Source: CAG-390 sp045644325 (GTDB taxonomy: Bacteria; Bacillota; Clostridia; Oscillospirales; CAG-272). From it: a stretch of 20,440 bases of DNA. Location of the stretch: positions 1 to 20,440 of the forward strand of contig JAZRGT010000009.1 in the NCBI GenBank assembly GCA_045644325.1, given 5' to 3'. Both the position numbers and the translations under genes were made by a program. Every line of letters begins with the position of its first letter. Position 1 is the first letter of the stretch. Positions 6,172 through 14,316 of the stretch are shown in pieces. The notes under the pieces are model-generated. The model was not told the DNA's origin, ran no database searches, and worked only from the letters and a program-made list of their open reading frames with translations.

Positions 6172-7596
6172 ATGGAACATCTGTTAAACGCTCAATTCAA
6201 GCGAAGGTTTTCGCTTTCTATGTATAAAAATCTGAAGATCAAGCTCGGTGAGATGTCCTTTTTCAAGGACTTCGTCAATGACACAAGAGGTGATCTTTAT
6301 CCCGTTTTGTTAAAATCGGAAAACACTCTTGAATATATTGAATGCAACCGCTACGGTGTGCGTGAGGGTTCGGTCTGCCGTCTGATCGGACAGTTTTTTC
6401 CGTTTGCCACGTACGAAATGACCGTCGAAATCAAAAACGGCGAAGCGGGTTTCCGTTTCGCTCTCCCCGATACGCAAGCTGAAATTGCGGTATCGAGAGA
6501 AAAGCTCCGCTACCGTTGCGTAGATCACAGCGAGGAATTCGATCTTCCCGCGCTTTCGGGAAACTCGATCACAATGATCGTAAGCTGCCGACCGAGTGCT
6601 TTTGATATCTATTTCAAGAAAAACGGCAAGGCGGAGTTTTTCGCCACCGTCTCCGAAGAAGACTTCAAAAATTCAAACGACTATGCCGAATTTTCGGAAG
6701 GACGGGCGGCGCTGTACCTTTCGGGGTGCGCCCAGGTAAGCGAGGTCAGCTTTTACATTGACAACGGCACCTCGATCGCGGATATGCGCCCCGTGCGCTA
6801 CGAAAACGGCGAGGTGATGATCGATAACGGAAAGATTTATATAACCGCCTCGATCCGTATGCAGGCGGGCACGTTTCAGGGAATTTTCTCGTGGATTCCG
6901 GGTACCGCCGAATTTGATCTGACGGGCGCGCTCTTTTACGACTCGGGCGACGGACGGTGGTGCGGCGACGTTGCCGCTTCCCTGCTCTATCACCGCGAAA
7001 AGAAGCTCTGGTACCTCTGGGTCTGCGCCTTCTCGCACGGTCACATCCTCGCGCATTCGATCTTTGACGGCGACGTGCGCTTCGGTGTCAACGTCATCGA
7101 CGTTGAATTGATGGAAAAAGCCGACGCGGATACGCCCATTGATGATTTTCTCACCTTCACTGGCGACGAAGACCCCGATTTCTTCTACGACAAAGAAAAC
7201 TCGCGCTGGCTTATGGCGATCTGCCGCCGCGATCCCGCGATCAAGAATTACCGATACTTTTTCTATGAATCCGATTCGCCGTTCGAGGGCTACAAGTGCA
7301 TCGGCAAGGGATATGACGGCGCGGAGACGGGAGGTTCGTTCGTCAAAGTAAACGGCGAACAGTATTTCCTCTGCGGCAACGATTTCCACGCGACCTCCGA
7401 CTACCGCATATACGGCAAGCACGGAATGAGTGCGCCGAAATTCGACTATCCCGACGGCGGATTCCGCGGTTGGGGAACGCTGATGCCGATAAAGCTCGGC
7501 ACACGGACAAGATATTTCTGGCTGACCTTCGACAGACACAAGGGTAGCGACTACAACTGGAGCTACGGAAATCTGTATTGCTTTGAGGCAAAGTAA
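6172..7596 (+). CDS. Cytoplasmic two-domain protein with GH43/GH32-like beta-propeller
   Basis: 474 residues from the ATG at 6172 (AAAGGCGG eight bases upstream; the in-frame TTG at 6166 lacks a fitting site). No signal peptide. Residues about 40-210 are strand-rich, resembling a concanavalin-like sandwich (YEMTVEIKNGEAGFRFAL, FDIYFKKNGKAEFFATV, LYLSGCAQVSEVSFYID). Residues about 215-474 have spaced blade-like motifs typical of five-bladed glycosidase propellers: GDVAASLLYHREKKLWYLWV, EDPDFFYDKENSRWLMAI, ETGGSFVKVNGEQYFLCG and FRGWGTLMPIK. Acidic residues in these motifs could be catalytic, but I cannot assign them. It is first in an operon with a membrane protein, a C69 peptidase and a TIM-barrel protein. 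An intracellular role on a short glycan or glycoconjugate is inferred; family placement needs a profile search. Confidence 0.6.
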   Translation: MEHLLNAQFKRRFSLSMYKNLKIKLGEMSFFKDFVNDTRGDLYPVLLKSENTLEYIECNRYGVREGSVCRLIGQFFPFATYEMTVEIKNGEAGFRFALPDTQAEIAVSREKLRYRCVDHSEEFDLPALSGNSITMIVSCRPSAFDIYFKKNGKAEFFATVSEEDFKNSNDYAEFSEGRAALYLSGCAQVSEVSFYIDNGTSIADMRPVRYENGEVMIDNGKIYITASIRMQAGTFQGIFSWIPGTAEFDLTGALFYDSGDGRWCGDVAASLLYHREKKLWYLWVCAFSHGHILAHSIFDGDVRFGVNVIDVELMEKADADTPIDDFLTFTGDEDPDFFYDKENSRWLMAICRRDPAIKNYRYFFYESDSPFEGYKCIGKGYDGAETGGSFVKVNGEQYFLCGNDFHATSDYRIYGKHGMSAPKFDYPDGGFRGWGTLMPIKLGTRTRYFWLTFDRHKGSDYNWSYGNLYCFEAK

Positions 7597-7614
7597 CCGT
7601 TAAAGGAGGAAACT

Positions 7615-8133
7615 ATGGTGATAAAATCAAAACTTTCAACAGTTTTTATCCTCTTATCGTTGATATTCCTTGCACTGTTTTTGTTACTTTTACTCATTCG
7701 CGGAAGCTATCTTCCCACAGAAAAAGAAAATGCGCTGACATACGAGGGTACGGTAAAAGAATGCAACGAAAAGATAGATTGGGTAAGTCTGTTTTTATAC
7801 AGTTCAACTAGATTCAATCCGTCGTCATCGGTTGAAATAGTGCTTGAAAACGGTGAGAGCTACACGGTCGATAAAGTGATCGCGGACGCTGCGGACAAAT
7901 ACCGTCTTCTTACTCTTGAAGAAAAGGCGGTCACGCTTCTTTTGCACGAAGACAGCGGTTCCGTTGCGGAGATAAGAACCGAGAATACTACAATACTTGA
8001 TTTTGATTTTTCTATGCAACAGTTCAGACAACACCGTTCTTCCCTCTTGATCCTTTCTTTCGGTGCCCTGCTGATCGGTATGATCTTTTCAGTCGGAGCG
8101 GTCGTTGTATTTATAAAAGAGAAAAGGCAATAA
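7615..8133 (+). CDS. Small membrane protein with two transmembrane helices, function unknown
   Basis: 172 residues; AAAGGAGG seven bases before the ATG. Hydrophobic helices at about residues 8-29 (TVFILLSLIFLALFLLLLLI) and 143-166 (LLILSFGALLIGMIFSVGAVV) enclose a roughly 110-residue polar region, predicted mostly beta, with YEGTVKECNE and SVEIVLENGESYTVDKV. The layout resembles DUF3592-like membrane proteins, but I do not recognise a family with confidence. It lies 18 bases after the propeller gene and 25 before the peptidase gene, so it is the second gene of this operon. Codons are somewhat richer in A/T than its neighbours. Confidence 0.75.
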   Translation: MVIKSKLSTVFILLSLIFLALFLLLLLIRGSYLPTEKENALTYEGTVKECNEKIDWVSLFLYSSTRFNPSSSVEIVLENGESYTVDKVIADAADKYRLLTLEEKAVTLLLHEDSGSVAEIRTENTTILDFDFSMQQFRQHRSSLLILSFGALLIGMIFSVGAVVVFIKEKRQ

Positions 8134-8158
8134 TCTTAATCCAAAAAGGAGAATCGCC

Positions 8159-9526
8159 ATGCAATCCTGTGACACTTTAGTAATAAATAAATCCCGCTCC
8201 GTCTACGGACAGAATATTCTCGCAAAAAACAGCGACCGCCCCACGGGAGAGCCGCAACCCCTTTGCTTTTATGAAGGCAAAGAATATCCCGAAGGCGCAA
8301 TTCTTCGCACCACCTACCTCGACATTCCGCAGGCACAGAAAACCTACTCCGTTGTCGGTTCGCGCCCCTATTGGATATGGGGCTTTGAGATGGGCTACAA
8401 CGAAAAGGGACTTATGATCGGCAACGAAGCCGAATGGTCGCGTATGGAGACGGAGACCGAGGACGGAATGCTCGGAATGGACTTGCTCCGCCTCGGTCTT
8501 GAACGCGCCGCAACCGCACGCGAGGCAATCGAGGTCATCACCACACTTCTGAAGCAATATGGACAAAAAGCCGGCGCAAGCAAGCTGAAAACAAGATATT
8601 ACGAAAACTCCTTCATCCTCGCCGACAAAGACGAATGTTGGGTACTTGAAACCGCGGGGCGCGAGTGGGTCGCGCGTGAGGTCAAGGACAAAGCGGGCGT
8701 GTCGAACTGCTATTCGATCGGAAAAGAGTTTGATATGGCATCCGAAAATCTTGAAAGAATCGCGCGTGAAAAACGTTGGCTCTCGCCCGGTGAGGAATTT
8801 GATTTTGCCAAGGCTTACACGGGACACGTGCCGAATCTCGCGGGTGGAACGCAGAGATACCGCCGTTCAAACAAGCTCCTTGCAAAAAATGAGCTGCACG
8901 ATTTCTCCACCCTCGCCGCGATTCTCCGAGATCATCACGATGACGAGCTGATCGAGCCCCGATTCGGCGCGGCGAACGCGACATTCGCCTCGCTCTGTAT
9001 GCACGCGGGCGAGTGGGGTGCAAGCGAGACATCGGCGTCGCTCATCGCACGCTATGACGAAGACCTCGGCGTCATCGCCCGCTACGCGCCCGCTCAGGCG
9101 TGTCTTTCGGCTTATATCCCCGTCTATATGAACGATCTGCCCGAAAAAATGCAGACGGCAGAGAAAAAATTCGATAAAAATTCGCTCTGGTGGCAGTTAA
9201 AACGCCTCGCGCTTCTCGTCGCGGTTGATGAGGAACGATTCGGCGGTAACGTAAGACGCGAGCTTGCAAATATCGAACAGCGTTTCGAAGACCTCGCCGC
9301 AAAAGGCGAAGAGCTTGCCAAAAAGCTCATAAAGGACGGCAAATCCGACGATGCACAAGAGGTACTTGAAACCGTAACCGAGTCCTGCACCGAGCGTCTC
9401 TACTACCTTGCCCGTCAGGAAGCCGACAAAATCGCTGAGGCTGTCAAGTCCTCGGGTGGTCTTTACGGCAGACAAAAGGAAATAATCGAAAAATACATCG
9501 AATATTCGGAGATAGATCTCCTCTGA
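8159..9526 (+). CDS. C69-family peptidase (secernin/PepD-like N-terminal nucleophile hydrolase)
   Basis: 455 residues, AAGGAG upstream of the ATG. The start reads MQSCDTLVINKS: Cys4 would become the N-terminal nucleophile after removal of three residues, as in C69 dipeptidases and secernins. Other family hallmarks are NILAKNSDRPTGEPQPL (about residues 19-35), WGFEMGYNEKGLMIGNEA (about 80-97), and the YYENSFILADKDECWVLETAGREWVA block (about 141-166). The C-terminal 130 residues are a charged helical region typical of the family. No signal peptide, so probably cytosolic, acting on dipeptides or a related amide. It is third in the operon, 14 bases before the TIM-barrel gene, suggesting that the operon processes a compound with both sugar and peptide parts; that is inference. 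Confidence 0.85.
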   Translation: MQSCDTLVINKSRSVYGQNILAKNSDRPTGEPQPLCFYEGKEYPEGAILRTTYLDIPQAQKTYSVVGSRPYWIWGFEMGYNEKGLMIGNEAEWSRMETETEDGMLGMDLLRLGLERAATAREAIEVITTLLKQYGQKAGASKLKTRYYENSFILADKDECWVLETAGREWVAREVKDKAGVSNCYSIGKEFDMASENLERIAREKRWLSPGEEFDFAKAYTGHVPNLAGGTQRYRRSNKLLAKNELHDFSTLAAILRDHHDDELIEPRFGAANATFASLCMHAGEWGASETSASLIARYDEDLGVIARYAPAQACLSAYIPVYMNDLPEKMQTAEKKFDKNSLWWQLKRLALLVAVDEERFGGNVRRELANIEQRFEDLAAKGEELAKKLIKDGKSDDAQEVLETVTESCTERLYYLARQEADKIAEAVKSSGGLYGRQKEIIEKYIEYSEIDLL

Positions 9527-9540
9527 AAGGTGGTTTCGCT

Positions 9541-11616
9541 ATGATTTTTACCTTACCGGCACTCGGACAAAACGCGCTTGAAACGCCGCATTTTCCAACC
9601 CGTCACCAAGCGTTCATTTTCAGAGCGTGGGAATACGTTCCCGCAGAAAGAATCGCAAAAATTCTCGGTACGACCGAGCAAAACATCATCCGCGCGGCGG
9701 AGGAAATGGGATTGCCGAATTACGCTCCCGGCAATATATGGCTTGAACGCGGATATATCACGATAATTCGTCAGATGTGGCATATTCTGCCCTACCCGCA
9801 GCTTCTCGAGCTGCTCGGAATGACCGAGGACGAGCTTGCGCTCATACTCAAGGAAGAAGATTTTCTCGATGTAAAGCTTCAGCTGAAGCCTATCTGCGAG
9901 CCCGTCCGCTGGCGCGAGCTGACCGATTCCGAGCGGGAGCAAACAAAAAAGATCCGTGCAATAATGCAGACCGTCGACGTTTCGGGCAAGCGTGCGTTTG
10001 AATTCGAATACAGTGTACCGAAAATCAACCGCGAAGGCAAGGAAATTTTCAAAACGAGAATGATTTATGCCTTCTCGGGTCTTTATCAGCACGCCTTTGA
10101 CGTGCCGAGCGAGGTATATCTGCCCGACGAACAGCTCGAGGCTTACCGCGACCTCGGTGTCAACGGCATCTGGACGCAGGGCATGCTTTCGGGACTTGTG
10201 GAATTTCCGTTTGAGCCCTCAATCTCTGCGGGCTGCGAGGACCGTCTTGCGCGGATGAGAATGATGACAGAAAGGCTCGCAAAATACGGCATCAAGCTCT
10301 ACCTTTACATAAACGAGCCGCGCTATATGCCGCTATCATTCTTCGAAAAGCACCCCGATATACGCGGTCACGTGCGCAGCGAGGGCGCAGCTCTCTGCAC
10401 GTCGACTGAAAAGGTCAGGAATTATATCCGCGATTCTATCGAAAAAATATGCCGCGAGGTACCCCTCATCGGCGGATTCTTTATGATAACACGCTCGGAA
10501 AACCTGACGAATTGCTATTCTCATTCGGGCGATATGAATGTCGAATGCACCTGTCCGCGTTGCAGTAAGCGGAGCGCACCCGAGGTCATCTCCGAGCTAA
10601 TCAATACAGTTGCCGATGCCGCGCACAGCGTCTCAGGCGATATCAAGGTCTTCGCCTGGGGATGGGCTTGGAGAGGCTTCAGCGAGGAGATCATACGCCG
10701 CCTTCGCAAGGACGTCATTCTGCTCGCGCAGAGCGAGCTTAACGTGCCGTTCCGAATCGGCGGTGTCGAGGGGCGCGTCGTTGACTACTCAATGAGCATC
10801 ATAGGCCCCGGCGAAAAGGCTAAAAGCGAATGGTCCGTGGCAAAGGAATGCGGACTTGAGGTCGGCGCAAAGGTGCAGATCAGCACCACTTGGGAGGCTT
10901 CAACCGTACCCGCTATCCCCGTTTCCCCGCTGATCGACGATCACATCCGCGGCTTGCTTGATGAGGGAGTCGAGCATCTTATGCTGAGCTGGACGCTCGG
11001 AGGTTATCCTTGCAACAATATCGCAACTGCGGCAAAGTATTTCTATGAAAGATCCTGCTCGGATGCGCCTGTTTACGAAGCCGAAAAGCTCTTCTCCGAT
11101 GCCTTCCGCGAATTTCCGTTCCATTTGAACACGCTCTACAGAGGTCCGCAGAACGCAGGACCGTCGAACCCTCTCTTCCCGACTCCCTCGGGCTACAATG
11201 CAACTATGACCTGCTTTGCTTACGACGATCTCGAGCGGTGGCGTTCGATCTACCCCGTCGATATCTTCGAAGACCAATTCCGCAAACTCTGCGAGGGTTG
11301 GGAAAAAGGACTTGCGCTGATAAATGACGATGACGACAGCGAGGTCGCGGTTATGGCTCGCGCGGCTTGGTGTATCTTCAAGTCCTCATACGATCAGATC
11401 CGCTTCATACGCGCCCGCGACGAGGGCAGATATGCCGATGCCAAAGCCCTTGCCGAAAGCGAGGAAAAGACCGCGCGGCTTATGCTTGAGCAAATGAACA
11501 AAAACGCTGCCATCGGCTACGAGGCATCAAACCACTATTATTTTTCAAAAGGACAAATAGTAGAAAAAATAATAAATTGCAGATATATCGCCGATATTTT
11601 CTCGAAAATCAAATAA
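9541..11616 (+). CDS. Fusion of two helix-turn-helix-like segments to a likely glycosidase TIM barrel
   Basis: 691 residues, AAAGGTGG before the ATG, no signal peptide. Residues 34-58 (PAERIAKILGTTEQNIIRAA) and 84-109 (LPYPQLLELLGMTEDELALI) each look like a helix-turn-helix unit of the sigma-region-4/Myb-like kind, joined by an aromatic-rich linker with WLERGYITIIR. From about residue 190 the pattern is that of a TIM-barrel glycosidase of the GH20/DUF4838-like kind: YRDLGVNGIWTQGM, ERLAKYGIKLYLYINEP, PLIGGFFMITRSE, IKVFAWGWAWRGF, and HLMLSWTLGGYPC. Cys336, Cys338 and Cys341 (C-x-C-P-R-C) form a motif often seen in these barrels, perhaps binding zinc. The C-terminal 150 residues are helical. 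It is last in the operon, and the stop codon is followed at once by the shared terminator. Substrate unknown; catalytic residues not assigned. Confidence 0.6.
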   Translation: MIFTLPALGQNALETPHFPTRHQAFIFRAWEYVPAERIAKILGTTEQNIIRAAEEMGLPNYAPGNIWLERGYITIIRQMWHILPYPQLLELLGMTEDELALILKEEDFLDVKLQLKPICEPVRWRELTDSEREQTKKIRAIMQTVDVSGKRAFEFEYSVPKINREGKEIFKTRMIYAFSGLYQHAFDVPSEVYLPDEQLEAYRDLGVNGIWTQGMLSGLVEFPFEPSISAGCEDRLARMRMMTERLAKYGIKLYLYINEPRYMPLSFFEKHPDIRGHVRSEGAALCTSTEKVRNYIRDSIEKICREVPLIGGFFMITRSENLTNCYSHSGDMNVECTCPRCSKRSAPEVISELINTVADAAHSVSGDIKVFAWGWAWRGFSEEIIRRLRKDVILLAQSELNVPFRIGGVEGRVVDYSMSIIGPGEKAKSEWSVAKECGLEVGAKVQISTTWEASTVPAIPVSPLIDDHIRGLLDEGVEHLMLSWTLGGYPCNNIATAAKYFYERSCSDAPVYEAEKLFSDAFREFPFHLNTLYRGPQNAGPSNPLFPTPSGYNATMTCFAYDDLERWRSIYPVDIFEDQFRKLCEGWEKGLALINDDDDSEVAVMARAAWCIFKSSYDQIRFIRARDEGRYADAKALAESEEKTARLMLEQMNKNAAIGYEASNHYYFSKGQIVEKIINCRYIADIFSKIK

Positions 11617-11617
11617 G

Positions 11618-11651
11618 AAAAAGCACATCTGCCGCGGCAGATGTGCTTTTT
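11618..11651. terminator. Perfect palindromic bidirectional terminator
   Basis: AAAAAGCACATCTGCCG (11618-11634) is the exact reverse complement of 11635-11651, a 34-bp perfect palindrome centred on CCGCGG with T-runs on both strands. It lies between convergent genes, two bases after one stop and five before the other, and serves both. Confidence 0.92.
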
Positions 11652-11655
11652 TCTA

Positions 11656-13200
11656 TTAATCCTCGTCGATCCTCTGCTCGGCTTCCGCTTGAATTTCGGG
11701 ATCGTTTGAGAGCATAGGCGCGATATCCTTGCCCTTGATCTTTCTGTCGATATAGTTCTTTGTAATCTTCAAAATCAAGGGAAAAAGCGCGAGAACACCG
11801 ATAAGGTTGGGGATCATCATAAGCCCGTTGAAGGTATCCGAAAGGTCCCAGGCAAGTCCGCCCTCCATTATCGCGCCGAAAATGATCATCACTACGAAAA
11901 TGAATCTGTAGATCTTGCCGCCCTTTACGCCGACGAGATATTCGACAGCCTTAACGCCGTACTGCGACCATCCGATAACGGTGGTAAACGCGAAGAAGAG
12001 CATCGCGATAGCAACGAACCAGGTGCCGGGCGCACCGAAGCACTGTCCGAAGGCATAGGAAACGAGAGTATCGCCGTTCGCGCCCGCAATGGGTGCACCC
12101 GTCGAAAGGTCAACGCAACCGGTGGAAAGCACAACGATCGCGGTCATAGTGCAGATAACGAAGGTATCAAGAAATACCTCAAACATACCCCACATACCCT
12201 GCTTTACGGGCTCCTTGGCACTCGAGGAGGAGTGGACGAGAACCGAAGAACCGAGACCTGCCTCATTCGAGAAGACACCTCGCTTGAAGCCCTGCGTCAT
12301 AGTAACCTTGATAAGCGTACCGAATCCTCCACCGATGAACGCGGCGGGGGTAAAGGCGAACTTAAAGATCGAGGCAAGCATCGCGCCGACGGTCGAAATA
12401 TTCATTACGAATATAACAAGCGAGCCCGCTACGTAAATGATCGCCATAAAGGGCACAACTACCTCGGCAACGCGCGCGATTCTCTGAATACCGCCGATAA
12501 TGATAGTTCCCGAGATCACAAGCAGAACCGCACCGATGATGAGGTGGATGATGTTGATCTCCGTACCGGGAAGTGTGCCGAGCGAAACGTTCGAGAAAAA
12601 CGCGGCGTCCATATTAAGCACGATCTTGTTGATCTGCGCCATATTACCGATACCGAAGGAGGCGAGAATGGCAAAGAAAGCAAAGAGCACCGCAAGAACC
12701 TTCGCAATCGCCGCGAGCCACTTCTTGTTGCCGAGCTTGCCCATACCGTCTGTAAGATAATACATCGGACCGCCCGACCATTCGCCGTCCTTATTGCGGC
12801 GGCGGAAATAAATACCGAGAACGTTTTCGGCATATTTTGACATCATTCCGAAGAACGCGGCAACCCACATCCAGAATACCGCGCCCGTGCCGCCGATAAC
12901 GATAGCGGTGGCTACGCCCGAGATATTACCCGTTCCGACGGTTGCGGCAAGTGCGGCGCAAAGCGATTGGAACTGAGAGATCGCATTTTTACCCGTCTTT
13001 TTAGTCGCGGACTTGTCCTTTTTGAAGATACTTCCCATCGTCTGCTTCCACCAATGCCAGAGGTGGCTGATCTGGAAGAACTTTGTTCCGACGGTCAGAA
13101 GAATTCCCGTGCCGATAAGCAGTATCAGACCGGGCAGCCCCCATACCGCGCCGTTTATGGTGTCATTGATCGACTTGATTGTTGCAACAAACTTGTCCAT
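11656..13200 (-). CDS. AGCS-family sodium:alanine/glycine symporter
   Basis: 514 residues from the ATG at 13200, which has GGAGG nine bases upstream. The open frame continues to 13389 through the riboswitch and terminator but lacks a ribosome site, so that extension is rejected. About ten hydrophobic helices are visible. AGCS hallmarks include LCAALAATVGTGNISGVATA near residue 85, the GGPMYYLTDGMG loop, and FSNEAGLGSSVLVHSSSSAK near residue 295. The family imports alanine or glycine with sodium. The upstream leader carries a glycine riboswitch, which makes glycine the likely cargo. Convergent with the operon ending at 11616. Confidence 0.95.
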   Translation of the reverse strand: MDKFVATIKSINDTINGAVWGLPGLILLIGTGILLTVGTKFFQISHLWHWWKQTMGSIFKKDKSATKKTGKNAISQFQSLCAALAATVGTGNISGVATAIVIGGTGAVFWMWVAAFFGMMSKYAENVLGIYFRRRNKDGEWSGGPMYYLTDGMGKLGNKKWLAAIAKVLAVLFAFFAILASFGIGNMAQINKIVLNMDAAFFSNVSLGTLPGTEINIIHLIIGAVLLVISGTIIIGGIQRIARVAEVVVPFMAIIYVAGSLVIFVMNISTVGAMLASIFKFAFTPAAFIGGGFGTLIKVTMTQGFKRGVFSNEAGLGSSVLVHSSSSAKEPVKQGMWGMFEVFLDTFVICTMTAIVVLSTGCVDLSTGAPIAGANGDTLVSYAFGQCFGAPGTWFVAIAMLFFAFTTVIGWSQYGVKAVEYLVGVKGGKIYRFIFVVMIIFGAIMEGGLAWDLSDTFNGLMMIPNLIGVLALFPLILKITKNYIDRKIKGKDIAPMLSNDPEIQAEAEQRIDED

Positions 13201-13212
13201 TGTTTGTCCTCC

Positions 13213-13249
13213 AAAATAAAATTTGAGCCGCGCCGAAGCACAGCTCAAA
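13213..13249 (-). terminator. Riboswitch-controlled terminator before the symporter gene
   Basis: On the minus strand TTTGAGCTGTGC (13249-13238) pairs with GCGCGGCTCAAA (13233-13222), 12 bp with two G-U pairs, closed by a UUCG tetraloop and followed by TTTTATTTT (13221-13213). It lies between the aptamer and the ribosome site, the classic place for an expression platform. Confidence 0.85.
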
Positions 13250-13273
13250 AGCAAAGAAATTAATCGCCTTAAT

Positions 13274-13390
13274 CTTTGTCCTTTTGCCTGAGAGTTTGCG
13301 CTTGACGCTTGCACCTTCGGCCTCCGCTCGGGGCGGACGTCTCCAAAGCTCTGTCCATATGCAGTTCCCATCCTTGCGGCGTCCTGCATA
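13274..13390 (-). ncRNA. Glycine riboswitch, single aptamer with 5' ghost helix
   Basis: The minus strand shows the conserved glycine-aptamer signature: GGAGACG near the 5' side, GCCGAAGGTGCAAGCG in the middle and AACTCTCAGGCAAAAGGACA at the 3' side. P1 is CTTTG (13348-13344) with CAAAG (13278-13274). Just upstream TATGCAG (13390-13384) pairs perfectly with CTGCATA (13364-13358), where a second aptamer would be in tandem glycine switches. The signature core is absent there, so this fits a singlet with a 5' 'ghost' helix. It sits 74 bases before the AGCS gene and has its own promoter. The terminator arrangement predicts that glycine turns expression off. Confidence 0.92.
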
Positions 13391-13415
13391 CTTCATACAG
13401 AATATATTTTTGCAC

Positions 13416-13444
13416 ATTATATCACAAAAAACCGAAAAGGTCAA
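13416..13444 (-). promoter_or_regulatory. SigmaA promoter of the riboswitch-symporter transcript
   Basis: On the minus strand TTGACC (13439-13444), 17 bp ending in GTGA, TATAAT (13416-13421). The expected start near 13409 lies about 20 bases before the ghost helix. Confidence 0.8.
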
Positions 13445-13482
13445 GTGGTTTTTCATTTTTTGTTCACGATTTCGCAAACAGA

Positions 13483-13511
13483 TTGACTTCTCCGCCCTTT
13501 CGTGATATAAT
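13483..13511 (+). promoter_or_regulatory. SigmaA promoter of the metallo-hydrolase operon
   Basis: TTGACT (13483-13488), 17 bp ending in CGTGA, TATAAT (13506-13511). The ribosome site AAAGGCGG follows within 20 bases and the ATG is at 13536. It is divergent from the riboswitch promoter. Confidence 0.8.
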
Positions 13512-13535
13512 TACATCAAGAAAGGCGGTGTAATT

Positions 13536-14306
13536 ATGATCAAAGTTACATTTTTAGGAACCTGCTCGGGCACAGAGCCGATAGCGGGGCGTCACCATTG
13601 CTCTATCGTATTTGAAATAAACGGAATTTACTATTGGTTCGATGCGGGCGAAAACTGCTCACACGCGGCGTACACCTCGGGCATCAACGTTCAACGCATC
13701 CGCGCAGTCTTCATATCGCATATGCACATCGACCACGTCGGCGGACTCGCGAATTTGATCTTCACCATCCGCAAGGTGTCGGTAAGCCGAAAAATCCCGC
13801 ATATGAATAACAATTCTTACGACGTCTTCGTTCCCGACCTCGAAAAATTCGCCGCGATCAGGCTGATAGCAAACGCCCACCGCAAGGGCAACGGCGTGGA
13901 CATAGTCGAGCACCTTGTTTCGGACGGCGTGGTTTTTGAGGACGAAAATATCCGCGTCAGCGCGCTTCACAACGATCATCTTCGCGAGGCTGACACAGGC
14001 GATTGGCATTCCTATTCCTACCTGATCGAAGCCGAGGGCAAGCGCATCGTCTTTTCGGGCGACGTTCACTATCCTTACGAGCTTGATCCGATCCTTGACT
14101 GCGGGTGCGATCTGCTCATTATGGAAACGGGACACCATAAAGTCGCGGACGTTTGCGAATTTGCAAAATCGCGCGGTGCCAAAAAGCTCGTTTTCAACCA
14201 TCACGGCAGAGAGATCCTGCGAAGCGTTTCGGATGCCGAGAATGTAATAAAAGCCTGCGGAATCGACGGAATGATCGCCAATGACGGCGATGTCATCGAG
14301 ATGTAA
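13536..14306 (+). CDS. Metallo-beta-lactamase-fold hydrolase (RNase Z-like)
   Basis: 256 residues; AAAGGCGG before the ATG. The strand-loop start IKVTFLGTCSGTEP is typical of the RNase Z/ElaC side of the MBL superfamily. The metal motif is His62-x-His64-x-Asp66-His67 (ISHMHIDHVGG). Later ligand-bearing segments are SALHNDHL, FSGDVHYPYE and VFNHHGRE. It is shorter than RNase Z (about 300) and has no clear exosite arm, so tRNA processing is unlikely to be its job. A phosphodiesterase or related hydrolase is more plausible. It is first in a three-gene operon whose second gene is another MBL hydrolase, ten bases downstream. Confidence 0.8.
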   Translation: MIKVTFLGTCSGTEPIAGRHHCSIVFEINGIYYWFDAGENCSHAAYTSGINVQRIRAVFISHMHIDHVGGLANLIFTIRKVSVSRKIPHMNNNSYDVFVPDLEKFAAIRLIANAHRKGNGVDIVEHLVSDGVVFEDENIRVSALHNDHLREADTGDWHSYSYLIEAEGKRIVFSGDVHYPYELDPILDCGCDLLIMETGHHKVADVCEFAKSRGAKKLVFNHHGREILRSVSDAENVIKACGIDGMIANDGDVIEM

Positions 14307-14316
14307 AGGAGCGCAA

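Noticed and set aside
6673..7539. 288-codon minus-strand frame opposite the propeller-type gene
   Set aside because: No start signal or domain, and it lies within a well-supported gene.
13201..13389. N-terminal extension of the AGCS symporter by 63 codons
   Set aside because: The region is the riboswitch and its terminator. The extension has no ribosome site, while ATG at 13200 has GGAGG and starts the normal AGCS N-terminus.
13350..13400. A second, tandem glycine aptamer upstream of the first
   Set aside because: Only a perfect 7-bp helix is present; the conserved GCCGAAGG and CTCTCAGGCAAAAGGAC signatures are missing, so it is read as a ghost helix.
13536..14306. Calling the first MBL hydrolase RNase Z (rnz)
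   Set aside because: The length is short, no exosite arm is seen, and the operon context suggests a different hydrolase; only fold-level similarity is supported.
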